A stretch of 64,000 nucleotides of DNA from Actinomycetaceae bacterium (GCA_030538185.1 JAUNUK010000001.1:484296-548295), one strand, 5' to 3'; positions 19,315-28,350 are shown, numbered from the stretch's first letter. Numbers and translations are program-made. The notes: generated from the sequence alone by a model not told the origin.

Positions 19315-20145
19315 TCAGCCTAAGAGAATGTCGGTCAGTTCCTCCAAAACTTCGCTAACCCCTGCATCAATTTTCAAGGTCGCAAGGCTATCTCCGGCTG
19401 TGGCGCCTCTGTTCACAATTACTATTGGTGCATCGTGTGCCCAGGCTTGCCGGGTTACCCACATGCCTGTCGTCACTACCAAGGACGTGCCCAGTACCAA
19501 GGCGACCTGCGCCTCAGATGCCGCACTCATTGCTCCTTCCATCACCGTGCCCGGCAAGGATTCACCAAAGAAAACGACGCTGGGTTTTACTAATCCTGCG
19601 CACCTGGGGCAGGGCGCCACCTGGAATGTTGATGCCTCAGCCTCTGCTCTGTTGGCGGTTGCTAAAACCGCCAGGCCGGTATCGTAGGTGGGCCAACCGG
19701 GATTAAGTTCTTCAAGCAGTTCAGAATATTCACCTCGAGGAAACTCGTGATCACAGTCAACACAGACCACTTCTCTAAAAGATCCGTGTAGCTCCCACAC
19801 ATTCTTAGACCCAGCCACCGTATGCAGACCATCGACATTTTGCGTAGCAATCCCGGTAACAAGACCAGCATTTTCGAGGGCGACCAGTGCGAGATGCGCC
19901 TTGGAGGGCTTGATGGAGTCCAAGATCTTCCACGTTTCATGGTTGCGTTGCCACACCCACCGCTGCCATACGGGGTCGCTAACGAACATGTCATATTCAA
20001 TGGAAGGTTCTTCTGTGGAGCCTTGACCTCGATAATCAGGAAGTCCGCTGTCAGTAGATACGCCTGCTCCAGTAATGGCTAGGGTCTTTCGCCCTCGTAT
20101 TATTGAGGCTATATCTTGCGCCGCCGAAGAAACTCTATTCACCAT
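19315..20145 (-). CDS. Sirtuin (NAD-dependent protein deacylase)
   Basis: A 276-residue Sir2-family enzyme that removes acyl groups from lysines using NAD. Visible are the NAD-binding GAGVSTDSGLPDYRG (about residues 26-40), the core TQNVDGLH, the catalytic histidine in WELHGS and two zinc Cys pairs, CVDC and CPRC. The start ATG 20145 has GGAGGCG in front. It is convergent with hup, and a structured region lies upstream. Two repeat copies are inside (19875 and 20090). Confidence 0.93.
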   Translation of the reverse strand: MVNRVSSAAQDIASIIRGRKTLAITGAGVSTDSGLPDYRGQGSTEEPSIEYDMFVSDPVWQRWVWQRNHETWKILDSIKPSKAHLALVALENAGLVTGIATQNVDGLHTVAGSKNVWELHGSFREVVCVDCDHEFPRGEYSELLEELNPGWPTYDTGLAVLATANRAEAEASTFQVAPCPRCAGLVKPSVVFFGESLPGTVMEGAMSAASEAQVALVLGTSLVVTTGMWVTRQAWAHDAPIVIVNRGATAGDSLATLKIDAGVSEVLEELTDILLG

Positions 20146-20223
20146 TTCTCGCCTCCAGCTCCAGTCTAGTCACCAGACCGCGCCCACAGAAGTATCGCGG
20201 GACAACGCCGCGCAGGGCGTGGG

Positions 20224-20252
20224 AAAAGAAAAATCCGGGCCTCATTGCCCGG
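20224..20252 (-). terminator. Intrinsic terminator of the small membrane protein gene
   Basis: On the minus strand CCGGGC and GCCCGG (20252-20235) form a hairpin followed by ATTTTTCTTTT (20234-20224). It lies about 60 bases past the stop of the gene at 20314. Confidence 0.8.
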
Positions 20253-20313
20253 TTCCTCTTGGTTGTGGCCCAGCCGTTCTTGGACCTAATCGGCTTTGCT
20301 TATGTGCCGTGCC

Positions 20314-20577
20314 TCAGGCAAATGCCTGCCTGCTGGAGGGGGCAGAGGGATTCAAGGCATTGTGTTGGTGAAACTCGTTGGTCCTTTCACCGGCAATGGA
20401 AACAAAGGTCAACGAGATTGCAAAAACAATGCCCCAGGCAGGCATGCCTGTTGTCAGCATCGCGACAAAGCTGATAACGGCGATTGCTAGCATGGCTACG
20501 GTGATCTGCTTATAGATGTAGCTCTTGCGGGTGTTTTTATTGTGGTTGATTTCGGCGATTGTTTCGTCGGTCATCAT
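20314..20577 (-). CDS. Small two-helix membrane protein with structured leader
   Basis: An 87-residue protein from ATG 20577 (the next codon is also ATG), behind AAAGGGA. The open frame extends upstream to 20802, but that part is the GC-rich structured leader and is not credible protein. A polar N terminus (MTDETIAEINHNKNTRKS) is followed by two membrane helices (about residues 24-43 and 48-65) and a His/Asn/Ser-rich tail. No family was recognised. Its own promoter, leader and terminator suggest an independent, regulated unit. Confidence 0.6.
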   Translation of the reverse strand: MMTDETIAEINHNKNTRKSYIYKQITVAMLAIAVISFVAMLTTGMPAWGIVFAISLTFVSIAGERTNEFHQHNALNPSAPSSRQAFA

Positions 20578-20595
20578 GGTGATGTATCCCTTTCT

Positions 20596-20688
20596 GTTTA
20601 CACAGTGCGGGATACAGGGTGTGTCCCGCACTACCCTGTGCGCCGGGGTGTAGCCCCGGCGTAGGCCACGTTTGTGGCGCAGGTAAAC
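20596..20688 (-). ncRNA. Highly structured 93-nt leader RNA, candidate cis-regulatory element
   Basis: Read on the minus strand, GTTTAC (20688-20683) pairs with GTAAAC (20601-20596) and encloses three elements. Hairpin 1 is GCCAC/GTGGC (20678-20674 with 20669-20665). Hairpin 2 is CGCCGGGG/CCCCGGCG (20661-20654 with 20648-20641). The third has two mutually exclusive stems: AGTGCGGGA/TCCCGCACT (9 bp, 20632-20624 with 20612-20604) and ACAGGGT/ACCCTGT (7 bp, 20639-20633 with 20620-20614). TATAAC just upstream (20694-20689) would put the transcript start at the outer stem. Overlapping alternative stems are typical of a switch. No known riboswitch class was recognised. Confidence 0.6.
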
Positions 20689-20834
20689 GTTATACCTTTC
20701 GTGTAGGCGACAGAAAAGAGACAACTGGACTTGTTCCAAAAAATCATCAAAACACCTGATAGAAGTCGGTATGTTTCGAGGAAAAATCTTGCAATCAACC
20801 ATTACAGATGGTTATAGTTCCCCCCTGGAGATGC

Positions 20835-21608
20835 TTATTCCAGTGCCAGGTTGAAGCCTTGGCTGCGAACTGCTCGCAAAATCTGGCGACGCGATCCAAT
20901 GCTCAGCCCCATGCGTGCGACAACCTGCGCAGTGTACGCAGGTACTGGCTTTGAAACATCACGTAGGTCGTAATAGGAAGCCAAGGCGGTGTCGTGTTCA
21001 GACAAAGCCTCGACATAAGAGTCCGGTCGTTGGTAGGAGTCCTCAAAGAACCGGAGCCCCATATCCATTCGTGGCTTAAGCGCAGGTTCTTGGCCTGGCC
21101 ATCCAATCATCAAACCAAAGACTGGAAAGGTCAGGGCGGGAAGCTTCAAGGCTTCAATGACCCCCGGACAGTCATTAAGTAAAGACCCCAGATAACAGGT
21201 TCCCAGGCCCAAAGATTCTGCAGCATTGACAATGTTTTGCCCCATGAGGCACGCATCGGTGAACCCCTGAAAGAACAGGTCCATACTGGCCGCTCCATCG
21301 GCACCATCGGCCTCATCCGCATCAGCCCCGCGTTCCTCAACAATGCCTTGCAAGCGGTGGCAGTCCACAATCATCACCCAGACTTCAGGGGCATCCTTGA
21401 TATAGGCCTGATTGGCTATGTCAGCCAATGTGGAACGAACAGCAGGATCCTTCACTCGAATGATCGCACTGGACTGAATGTTATTTGAACTGGGGGTCCG
21501 CCTAGCAACTTCCCGAAGACGGTCAAGTGTTTGCTGGTCGACAGGTCGATTAGAAAATTGCCGAATCGAACGATGATTGAGTTGATGCTCAATAGTGGGT
21601 GTGTTCAC
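20835..21608 (-). CDS. Flavin-dependent nitroreductase (NfsA/Frp-like)
   Basis: A 257-residue FMN-dependent oxidoreductase. GTG 21608 with AAGGGGG just upstream is preferred; the frame extends to 21689, but that would place a dispersed repeat copy inside the protein. FMN-binding features are the N-terminal HRSIRQFSNRPV and RRTPSSNNIQS, and the core GLGTCYLGSLLND. The C-terminal third (YYDLRD to QGFNLALE) resembles NfsA-type enzymes. It is likely an NADPH-dependent nitro or flavin reductase; the substrate is unknown. Confidence 0.85.
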   Translation of the reverse strand: MNTPTIEHQLNHRSIRQFSNRPVDQQTLDRLREVARRTPSSNNIQSSAIIRVKDPAVRSTLADIANQAYIKDAPEVWVMIVDCHRLQGIVEERGADADEADGADGAASMDLFFQGFTDACLMGQNIVNAAESLGLGTCYLGSLLNDCPGVIEALKLPALTFPVFGLMIGWPGQEPALKPRMDMGLRFFEDSYQRPDSYVEALSEHDTALASYYDLRDVSKPVPAYTAQVVARMGLSIGSRRQILRAVRSQGFNLALE

Positions 21609-21655
21609 ACCATCCCCCTTAAATTCATACCAAACCCCGCCAGCCGGCAAAAACA

Positions 21656-21667
21656 TTTCCGAGGGCG
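21656..21667 (+). repeat. Copy of the dispersed repeat before the nitroreductase start
   Basis: ATTTCCGAGGGCG lies upstream of the preferred nitroreductase start and about 60 bases before the divergent ABC transporter gene, so it occupies a promoter region. Confidence 0.8.
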
Positions 21668-21728
21668 TTAGTCCCAAGCATTGTGACACATATTGGTGTA
21701 GATAGGTCTCAACGAGAAGGTATTACCA

Positions 21729-22697
21729 GTGGCGTGTAAGCTCGTTTTTGTGAATCAACACGAGAAAGACCCCTTTGCTCCGCCGAGTCCATCTGCGCAG
21801 GCAAATTCGCAGATGATACCACCAAACCCACCGGAACCTGTGCCGCCTAACCAAGGATCTCAACCGCAGGTTTCGGACTCCACGCCACAACCCACCCCGT
21901 ACCAGATCCCGGTTCCTACACCCGATGCCACGCAAGGAATACAGTTCGCGGGCCTCTTAAAACGTTTTGGGAATCTTGTGGCCGTCAACTCCTTGAACCT
22001 CAACGTCCCGCGCGGTTCGTTCTACGGCTTCGTCGGACCCAACGGCGCTGGGAAAACCACGGCGCTGACCATGGGCACCGGCCTGCTCACCCCAGACCAG
22101 GGCACTGCCTACATCCTGGGCCACGACATGTGGGCCGGAGGCGAAGAAACTCGCAAAGCCAAGCAGTCACTGGGGGTTTTGCCTGACGGCATGCACGTCT
22201 TTGAGCGTCTTACCGGGCTGCAACACATCTCATTTTCCGGCCAGCTGCGAGGTATAGACCCCAAAACAGCAACCGAACGAGGGCGTGAACTACTGACCGC
22301 CCTCGACCTTGCGGACGCCGCACACAAACAGGTCGGTGATTACTCCGCTGGTATGCGTAAAAAGGTCCTATTGGCTGGGGCTTTGGTGCACGCGCCTCAG
22401 GTGTTGGTCTTGGATGAGCCTTTCGAGGCAGTCGATCCCATCTCGGCTGCCAATATTCAAAGCATCCTGCGCTCTTTCGTCGAGGGCGGGGGCACAGTTA
22501 TCTTGTCCAGTCACGTTATGGCCACGGTACAAAAACTGTGTACCCACGTTGCTGTTATCCACCACGGTCACGTCCTAGTAGCAGGCACAATCGAGGAAGT
22601 CGCTGCGGGAACTGATCTGGACACTCGTTTTGCCCAGTTGGTTGGCGGTGTGACGCACACGGAAGGGCTGCAGTGGTTACAACACTCATCAGACTAA
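21729..22697 (+). CDS. ABC exporter ATP-binding protein
   Basis: A 322-residue ABC ATPase from GTG 21729, eight bases after AGAAGG. The first 75 residues are a Pro/Gln/Ser-rich polar extension (PNPPEPVPPN) not found in the core family. Then come Walker A GPNGAGKTT, the signature YSAGMRKKV and Walker B VLVLDEPFEAVDP. It overlaps the permease gene by 25 bases, so the two form a two-component exporter. Three repeat copies are inside; CGAGGGCG (22278) and CGCCCTCG (22299) face each other 13 bases apart. Confidence 0.9.
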   Translation: MACKLVFVNQHEKDPFAPPSPSAQANSQMIPPNPPEPVPPNQGSQPQVSDSTPQPTPYQIPVPTPDATQGIQFAGLLKRFGNLVAVNSLNLNVPRGSFYGFVGPNGAGKTTALTMGTGLLTPDQGTAYILGHDMWAGGEETRKAKQSLGVLPDGMHVFERLTGLQHISFSGQLRGIDPKTATERGRELLTALDLADAAHKQVGDYSAGMRKKVLLAGALVHAPQVLVLDEPFEAVDPISAANIQSILRSFVEGGGTVILSSHVMATVQKLCTHVAVIHHGHVLVAGTIEEVAAGTDLDTRFAQLVGGVTHTEGLQWLQHSSD

Positions 22698-24391
22698 AGG
22701 GTCGCATCCTTATTAACTCCTGGACCAAACAGTGGTGGCGAGCTCTCCTTGCAGTTTGGGCACTTCTCAATGCCCTGGGGGCAAGCATCGGGCTTGCTGT
22801 GGGTGCCTTTTTCCTGGGTAAGGCAGCTGCACAGGACGTCGTTTTCACCGATCTTGCCTTCGCCTTGACCGTAGGCATGGGCTCGGCTTTTATTGTGGGC
22901 TGGACCATTTTTCCGCCTCTGGCCTTCGGCGTGGACAACACCTTGGACCCCGCCAACTTCACTGCCTACACGACCGCCACCAGGTCTTTCGCCTGGGGTC
23001 TTCTGCTTGCCGGGGGCATGGGGACAGGCGGTATCGCCACTGCCCTACTCCTTTACTCCACGGTGGTTTTACCTATCGGCATGGGAAGCCTGACCGGTTT
23101 TTTCCTCGCCCTCATAGCGGCCACACTGGGGATTCTCACTTGTTGGCTTGCGGCTAGGGTGACCACGGGGTTGTTGTCTTCCATGGGCAGAACACGCCGA
23201 GGGCGGGACGTTGCTGGCCTGGTCTCAATGATGATCGTGTTTGGCGCACTGATCCTCTACTACATGTTGGTCATGCCGTCCTCCGTGCAACCTACTGAGG
23301 GTATGCCCGTCGATGAAGGAACGATAAAGGCGACTTTCGACGCAGTTGTACAGCAAGGTCTGAATATTGCGCAGATCTTGGCCTATACGCCCTTGGGGGC
23401 AGCCTGGGCTTTCCCCCTGAGCTTCGGCAGGGGAGATATCCTGCCGGCAGCGGCACAGTTGCTGATAGCCTTGGCTACTCTTGTCGTACTTATGGCTGTG
23501 TGGCAGAAAATCCTGCCCCTGAGGATGCTTGAACCCAAAGGTGGGGGCACAACTCACAGCGCGAAGAAAGAGCAAGCCGCAGCCAAAGAACACAGCAAGG
23601 ATAAAACCGTTACCTTGGCAGGCTATTCCTGGTTGCGCAGGCTAGGGCTTTCGATCCCTGCCGCCGCGGTGGGCTCCAATGCCCTGTACTCCATTGGCAA
23701 GGACCCACGTTATGTCTCAAACGCCATAAGTGTCGTCATTATGCCGGTGCTGTTCTTTTTGCTGGGACGTTCGATACCTATCTACTACGAGTTGGCAGTT
23801 CCCCTGACAGCTTTCGTATCAGGGTTCATATTACTCAGTGCGTGGTCTTATGATTCTTCTGCCGTGTGGATGCAAATAACTGCCGGCGTGCGCGCAGTTG
23901 ATGACCGCGTAGGGCGCGCTGTTGCCGCCCTCATATGGCAGGTGCCCGCTGTGCTGTTAGTCAGTGTCATCGCCGGTATCTTCCTCCAAAACCCTGCCAA
24001 GATTCCAGGGATTATTGGTTATGGTTTGGCCATCTTGTTCATCGCGAGTGCAGTGTCCCTAGTTATGGGTGCCAAGATCCCCATGCCTGGCCCGCCACCT
24101 GGAGCCTCACCTCTTTCAACAAACACAGGTTCGGGGCACATGGGGCTCATCTTCTTGGCCATGGGGCTTGACCTGCTTGGGACAGTGGTCTTGGCGATAC
24201 CGCCCTCGGTAATCTATTTTGCTCCGATCATGGATGAAACTATGCGCATGTGGGTGACCCTGGTGGGTGGCCCGGTGTATGGAGCGTTGATTTTGTGGGC
24301 AGGCATAAGGCTTTCGGCCCGTCTCTTGGCTGGCAATGAGGCAAAAATTCTCCACACAATATCGTCTTGGACTGGGCACACGCATGTCTAA
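22673..24391 (+). CDS. ABC exporter membrane subunit
   Basis: A 572-residue polytopic protein from GTG 22673, overlapping the ATPase gene. About ten to twelve hydrophobic segments are seen, with a long polar loop near residues 285-315 (HSAKKEQAAAKEHSKD). It is probably the transmembrane half of the exporter with the preceding ATPase. The substrate cannot be told. The repeat occurs at 23198 and 24201. Confidence 0.82.
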   Translation: MVTTLIRLKGRILINSWTKQWWRALLAVWALLNALGASIGLAVGAFFLGKAAAQDVVFTDLAFALTVGMGSAFIVGWTIFPPLAFGVDNTLDPANFTAYTTATRSFAWGLLLAGGMGTGGIATALLLYSTVVLPIGMGSLTGFFLALIAATLGILTCWLAARVTTGLLSSMGRTRRGRDVAGLVSMMIVFGALILYYMLVMPSSVQPTEGMPVDEGTIKATFDAVVQQGLNIAQILAYTPLGAAWAFPLSFGRGDILPAAAQLLIALATLVVLMAVWQKILPLRMLEPKGGGTTHSAKKEQAAAKEHSKDKTVTLAGYSWLRRLGLSIPAAAVGSNALYSIGKDPRYVSNAISVVIMPVLFFLLGRSIPIYYELAVPLTAFVSGFILLSAWSYDSSAVWMQITAGVRAVDDRVGRAVAALIWQVPAVLLVSVIAGIFLQNPAKIPGIIGYGLAILFIASAVSLVMGAKIPMPGPPPGASPLSTNTGSGHMGLIFLAMGLDLLGTVVLAIPPSVIYFAPIMDETMRMWVTLVGGPVYGALILWAGIRLSARLLAGNEAKILHTISSWTGHTHV

Positions 24392-24450
24392 GAGCGCAAG
24401 ATGATAGGTGTGTAAACACCTGGTTAGTGCGACAAACCTCGGGGAAGTAG

Positions 24451-24464
24451 ACTGGACTAGGTTC
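24451..24464. promoter_or_regulatory. Weak DasR-like (dre) site upstream of nagB
   Basis: ACTGGACTAGGTTC matches 9 of 14 positions of the GntR-family DasR consensus ACTGGTCTAGACCA. nagB is a classic DasR target in actinobacteria, so position favours it, but the match is poor. Confidence 0.25.
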
Positions 24465-24498
24465 TAAGATAACTCAGAGGCGAAAACAGGGGAGAAAC

Positions 24499-25269
24499 AT
24501 GAAAGTCATAATCGCATCCAATGAAGCGGACATTGCACGCATGGTTGCAGATGACATCCAGTCAGTATTTGCCGCAAAGCCTGATGGGGTTTTGGGTTTG
24601 GCCACTGGATCTTCGCCCCTGGCGGTCTATGACGAACTTGGCACACGGGTTGCCAGCGGGGCGCTCAGCCTCGCACAGGCAAAGGCGTTTCAACTTGACG
24701 AATACGTCGGTCTGCCCCAGGGACACGAGCAGACGTACCGCTATGTCATCAACGACATCTTCGCCTCTAAGGTCGATATTGACCCTGCCAATGTCCATGT
24801 TCCCAACGGTGCCGCCGCCGATCCTGCGCAGGCCGCTATTGACTACGAGCAAGCGATTATGCAGGCCGGGGGAGTCGACTATCAAATCTTGGGGATCGGC
24901 TCAGATGGACATATTGCTTTCAACGAGCCAGGCGGATCCTTGTCATCACGCACGCATGTGGGGGGTTTGACGGCGCAGTCCAGGCAGGATAATGCACGTT
25001 TCTTCGATGGGGATATTTCGCGTGTCCCCACGCATTGCATCACTCAGGGCCTAGAGACCATTATGGCGGCAAGACAAATTGGCATGGTTATCCTGGGCGC
25101 CGGTAAGGCTCAGGCGGCTCGCGAACTGGTTGAGGGGGCAGTGTCTGCTCGCTGGCCTGCGACAATACTCCAGTTCCACCCTAATGCTAGTGTTTACCTG
25201 GACGAAGAAGCCGCATCCCAACTAGAGCTCATTGACTTCTACCGGGAAGTTGGTGTGCAAGGCAACTAG
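24499..25269 (+). CDS. nagB: Glucosamine-6-phosphate deaminase
   Basis: A 256-residue enzyme that converts glucosamine-6-phosphate to fructose-6-phosphate and ammonia in amino-sugar breakdown. Key segments are LATGSSPLAVYDEL (phosphate binding), FQLDEYVGL (catalytic Asp) and IGSDGHIAFNEPGG with the nearby SRTHV. Start ATG 24499 follows a GGGGAGA site. No nagA is adjacent. The gene ends directly at the promoter of the DUF3039 gene. Confidence 0.95.
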   Translation: MKVIIASNEADIARMVADDIQSVFAAKPDGVLGLATGSSPLAVYDELGTRVASGALSLAQAKAFQLDEYVGLPQGHEQTYRYVINDIFASKVDIDPANVHVPNGAAADPAQAAIDYEQAIMQAGGVDYQILGIGSDGHIAFNEPGGSLSSRTHVGGLTAQSRQDNARFFDGDISRVPTHCITQGLETIMAARQIGMVILGAGKAQAARELVEGAVSARWPATILQFHPNASVYLDEEAASQLELIDFYREVGVQGN

Positions 25270-25290
25270 TGTGCTGCACCGATGTGGATA

Positions 25291-25318
25291 TGGACAAAGA
25301 GAGGCGGGTGGCTACACT
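25291..25318 (+). promoter_or_regulatory. Promoter for a leaderless DUF3039 transcript
   Basis: TGGACA (25291-25296) and TACACT (25313-25318) are separated by 16 bases. The A of ATG 25326 is 8 bases beyond the -10, so transcription probably starts at the start codon. No good ribosome binding site precedes it, consistent with a leaderless mRNA. Confidence 0.5.
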
Positions 25319-25325
25319 GGGAAAT

Positions 25326-25655
25326 ATGACTTGGCTGCATGCATCCCTCAGTGATGTCGACACGGGTGCCCCGCAAGGCGGAACCTCTGTTTTGGAGCGA
25401 ACAGAGACCGAAACCCAAAGGTCGCCAGGTGATGGTGAGCGCTATGCGCACTACGTCAGGAAAGAAAAGATCACTGCCTCCGCTGTGACAGGCCAAGCAG
25501 TGATCGCCTTATGTGGAAAGGTCTGGGTGCCTATGAGGGACCCAAAGAACTTCCCGGTGTGTCCGACGTGCAAAGAGATAATGAAGTCTCTAGGCGATGG
25601 GGCAGGACAACCAGGATGGCCTTTCAATAGCGGTAGCTCCGGGCCCGGGCGGTGA
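25326..25655 (+). CDS. DUF3039 family protein
   Basis: A 109-residue protein. The core (SVLERTETE, GDGERYAHYVRKEKITASAVTGQ, VIALCGKVWVP, FPVCPTCKEIM) matches DUF3039, a small actinobacterial family with a probable metal site made by CPTC and an upstream Cys. ATG 25326 is chosen because of the promoter just upstream; GTG 25269 would give 19 more residues. It overlaps the next gene by 4 bases (GTGA). DUF3039 and a helicase-like gene are regular neighbours in actinobacteria. Function is not known. Confidence 0.82.
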   Translation: MTWLHASLSDVDTGAPQGGTSVLERTETETQRSPGDGERYAHYVRKEKITASAVTGQAVIALCGKVWVPMRDPKNFPVCPTCKEIMKSLGDGAGQPGWPFNSGSSGPGR

Positions 25656-26950
25656 ATGACACTCTTACACCATGGTCGATGACGACCCCAGGTTTTGTCA
25701 GACTTAGACCGGTCGAAGGCCCCGGGTTTTTCCCGCGCCAGACGGGAACCCCACGCACAAGAAGTGCTGCTGCCCGTTCAGTCCCACCCTCATTGTCCTT
25801 GCGAGCTTGGCAAGAAGATGCGATTTCGGTTTATTTGGAGTCGCAGCCCAAGGACTTTATGGTGTCTTCGACTCCAGGAGTGGGCAAAAAATTCATGACC
25901 CTCGCCTTGGCTAACCACCTACTAGCCTCGCGGATTGTTGAAAAGATTATAGTGGTGTGCGCTCTTGAGTACCGCTGCATAGGGTGGATGGAATCTGCTT
26001 CAACCTGGGGGCTCAACCTGGATTCGGACTATCGCCTTGAGCAAGGCAGACCCCGACATGGAATAGACGGTGTGATCGTTACCTATGAGCACGTCGCTAA
26101 TAACGCCCAAGATTTCAAAGAGCTGGTCCAGACCCGTAAAACCTTGGTGGTCTTTGATGAGGTCCACCACATAGAACATGTCGAGTCTCTTCGACGCACG
26201 CATGCCCACGCCTTCAATGGGGCGACACGGCGGATTGCCTTGCGCTGTTCTCCGCACTATTTCGCAGGTGGGCGTGATGAGTACGCCATACTTCCACCTT
26301 TTGACGGTGCTGAAGACACTGTTGAATACACCTACAGTTATGGTGAAGCATTGCGAGACGGGGTTGTCCGCCCCATCACCTTCATTGCGCCGCGTGACCA
26401 CGAAGTGCTAAACGATGACCAAGAGCTACCTATACCAGCAAGTTCCGGTCCAACAAAAGATTCGCCCTCGGAAATTGATCCCAAGGGGCGGTGGATTTTG
26501 AAGGCATGTATCCAGGCCAATGAAGCCTTGAAAGAACTGCGTAAACGTGTGCCAGCAGCGGCAGGCCTCATCATTGCTCACGATTCTTGTGCGGCGCGTT
26601 TGTACGGGGCGCGTATAGGTTCGCTGACAGGCACACGTCCGACCCTCCTGCTGGATGAGGATCCAAAACTGGTGTCAAAGATTTCAGCCTTCAATACCAC
26701 CCAAGACCCTTGGGTGGTGGCTACCCCCATCGTGGCGCAGAGCATGGACATCCCCCGCTTGCAGGTGGGGCTTTATGCGACTCACAATAGTTCGCCGCTA
26801 TATTTTTCGCAGGTGGTGGGACGTTTTGCGCGTGCGCGTGGTATTCCAACAGAGGCTTTCCTGTACCTTCCTCCAGTGCGTGAGGTACTGACGATGGCCC
26901 TGCGGGTTGTCACACACGAAGGTGCAGACGGTACTGATTCAGCAGATTAG
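25652..26950 (+). CDS. Superfamily 2 helicase-like protein with altered Walker A
   Basis: A 432-residue DEAD/DEAH-type protein, coupled to DUF3039. Visible motifs are a Q-like SLRAWQEDAI, motif I STPGVGKKFM, motif II VVFDEVHHIEH (DExH class) and motif VI QVVGRFARARG. In motif I the usual Ser/Thr after GK is Lys, and the leading Gly/Ala is Ser, which should weaken Mg-ATP binding. Homologues in actinobacteria usually read TPGAGKTT. Its role is unknown; a nucleic-acid remodelling function is the family default. A repeat copy at 26463 encodes SPSEI in a linker. Confidence 0.8.
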   Translation: MNDTLTPWSMTTPGFVRLRPVEGPGFFPRQTGTPRTRSAAARSVPPSLSLRAWQEDAISVYLESQPKDFMVSSTPGVGKKFMTLALANHLLASRIVEKIIVVCALEYRCIGWMESASTWGLNLDSDYRLEQGRPRHGIDGVIVTYEHVANNAQDFKELVQTRKTLVVFDEVHHIEHVESLRRTHAHAFNGATRRIALRCSPHYFAGGRDEYAILPPFDGAEDTVEYTYSYGEALRDGVVRPITFIAPRDHEVLNDDQELPIPASSGPTKDSPSEIDPKGRWILKACIQANEALKELRKRVPAAAGLIIAHDSCAARLYGARIGSLTGTRPTLLLDEDPKLVSKISAFNTTQDPWVVATPIVAQSMDIPRLQVGLYATHNSSPLYFSQVVGRFARARGIPTEAFLYLPPVREVLTMALRVVTHEGADGTDSAD

Positions 26951-26955
26951 GTGGC

Positions 26956-28350
26956 CTACAGGTAGGTGGTGGGGATACCTGCTTCCCCCTCTGACAGCCG
27001 CCAGGCGTGATAGGGCAGTTCGTTGCGAGATTCTCTATGACGGAGGGTTGCTGCCTTGAGCGCCTCAGGTCCAATCCACTGTTTGTCGATCTCGCCTTGG
27101 CGCACAAGCGGAACTTGAAGAGGGCGCGCTGAGTGTTCGGCGAGCACCGCCAAGCCGTGTGCCTCATCCGGGGCAGAGACCAAGAGTTCCTCGACGGCGT
27201 GCCCGGCTGGGTCTATAACCCGACCAGCCCATTTGCGTCCCCCCACGGTCGATTTCGATTCCGAACGTTTGGCTACAGGCTCCATAGTTCCGCCCGAACC
27301 GGCACGTTCCACCATTTTATAGACGAGGGCGGCCGTAGGAATCCCAGAACCAGTAACCAACTTGGTTCCCACGCCATAGGAGTCCACAGGGGCAGCACCC
27401 AAGGCGGCAATCGCGTATTCGTCCAAGTCAGACGTGACTGTGATCTTGGTGTCGGTGGCACCTAGCTCGTCCAGCAGGCCACGCACTTTGAATGCCTGAG
27501 CGACCAGGTCACCTGAATCCAGGCGAACTGCCCCAAGTTGGCCACCGGCGTTATTGGCCGCCTGAACAGCGCGTCTAACACCTGTGAGGACATCATAGGT
27601 GTCCACAAGAAGTGTTGTGCCGGTACCCATAAGCGCAATTTGGGCAGCAAAGGCTTCTTCTTCAGTGTCATGCAGCAGGGTGAATGCGTGAGCCGCAGTC
27701 CCTATTGTCGGGATGCCGTAGCGTTTGCCCGCTTCCAGATCCGAGGTGCCTGCGAAGCCGGCGATGACGGCAGCCCGGGCTGCTGAAACCGCTGCCCGTT
27801 CGTGGGCGCGTCTAGCGCCCATATCCAGGCAAGGGCGTCCATGTGCGGCGATGGTCATGCGCGAAGCCGCCGAGGCCACTGCGCAATCGAAGTTGAAAAT
27901 AGACAGTAGCACCGTTTCCAACAGGCATGCCTGCGCGAAGGGAGCGTCCACGGTCAGTAGGGGAGATCCGGCAAAGTACATCTCGCCCTCGGCATATCCC
28001 CAAATATCCCCGGTGAAACGGAAATTTTCTAGGAAAGAAATGGCCTTGTCGGAGATTATGGCATTGTCTTTTAGGTAGCGCAGTTGGGTGTCGGTGAAGT
28101 GGAAGCGCTGGATGGCTTCTAGTGCTCGCGCGGTTCCGGCCACTACGCCGAAGCGTCTGGCCGAACGTAGGCGACGGCCAAAGAGTTCAAAAATGCAACG
28201 CCGATCGGCTGTGCCGCTGTGCAGGGCCGCATCTACCATCGTCAGCTCGTACATGTCTGTCAAAAGGGCCGTCGAGGTCACGCTGGCGTCATCGATGATC
28301 GGCCACGTGGAGGTGTTGGAGGCAGTGGCAGCATTTTGGACTGGCATCAT
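26956..28350 (-). CDS. pncB: Nicotinate phosphoribosyltransferase
   Basis: A 464-residue enzyme of NAD salvage that joins nicotinate to PRPP. Start ATG 28350 follows AGAGGAC; the frame runs on to 28497 but without family similarity. Recognisable segments are LLTDMYELTMVDAAL at the N terminus, the FELFGRRLRSARRFGVVAG region, RLDSGDL and TGSGIPTAALVYKMVE. It lies head to head with clpS, the same arrangement as pncB1 and clpS in Mycobacterium. Repeat copies are at 27324 and 27984. Confidence 0.94.
   Translation of the reverse strand: MMPVQNAATASNTSTWPIIDDASVTSTALLTDMYELTMVDAALHSGTADRRCIFELFGRRLRSARRFGVVAGTARALEAIQRFHFTDTQLRYLKDNAIISDKAISFLENFRFTGDIWGYAEGEMYFAGSPLLTVDAPFAQACLLETVLLSIFNFDCAVASAASRMTIAAHGRPCLDMGARRAHERAAVSAARAAVIAGFAGTSDLEAGKRYGIPTIGTAAHAFTLLHDTEEEAFAAQIALMGTGTTLLVDTYDVLTGVRRAVQAANNAGGQLGAVRLDSGDLVAQAFKVRGLLDELGATDTKITVTSDLDEYAIAALGAAPVDSYGVGTKLVTGSGIPTAALVYKMVERAGSGGTMEPVAKRSESKSTVGGRKWAGRVIDPAGHAVEELLVSAPDEAHGLAVLAEHSARPLQVPLVRQGEIDKQWIGPEALKAATLRHRESRNELPYHAWRLSEGEAGIPTTYL

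Noticed and set aside
20604..20639. H-type pseudoknot formed by the 9-bp and 7-bp stems
   Set aside because: The connecting loops would be 0 or 1 base across 7-9 bp of helix, which is not feasible, so alternative pairing is the better reading.
20578..20802. N-terminal extension of the small membrane protein (frame open to 20802)
   Set aside because: It overlaps the hairpin-rich leader and has no good ribosome site; ATG 20577 has one.
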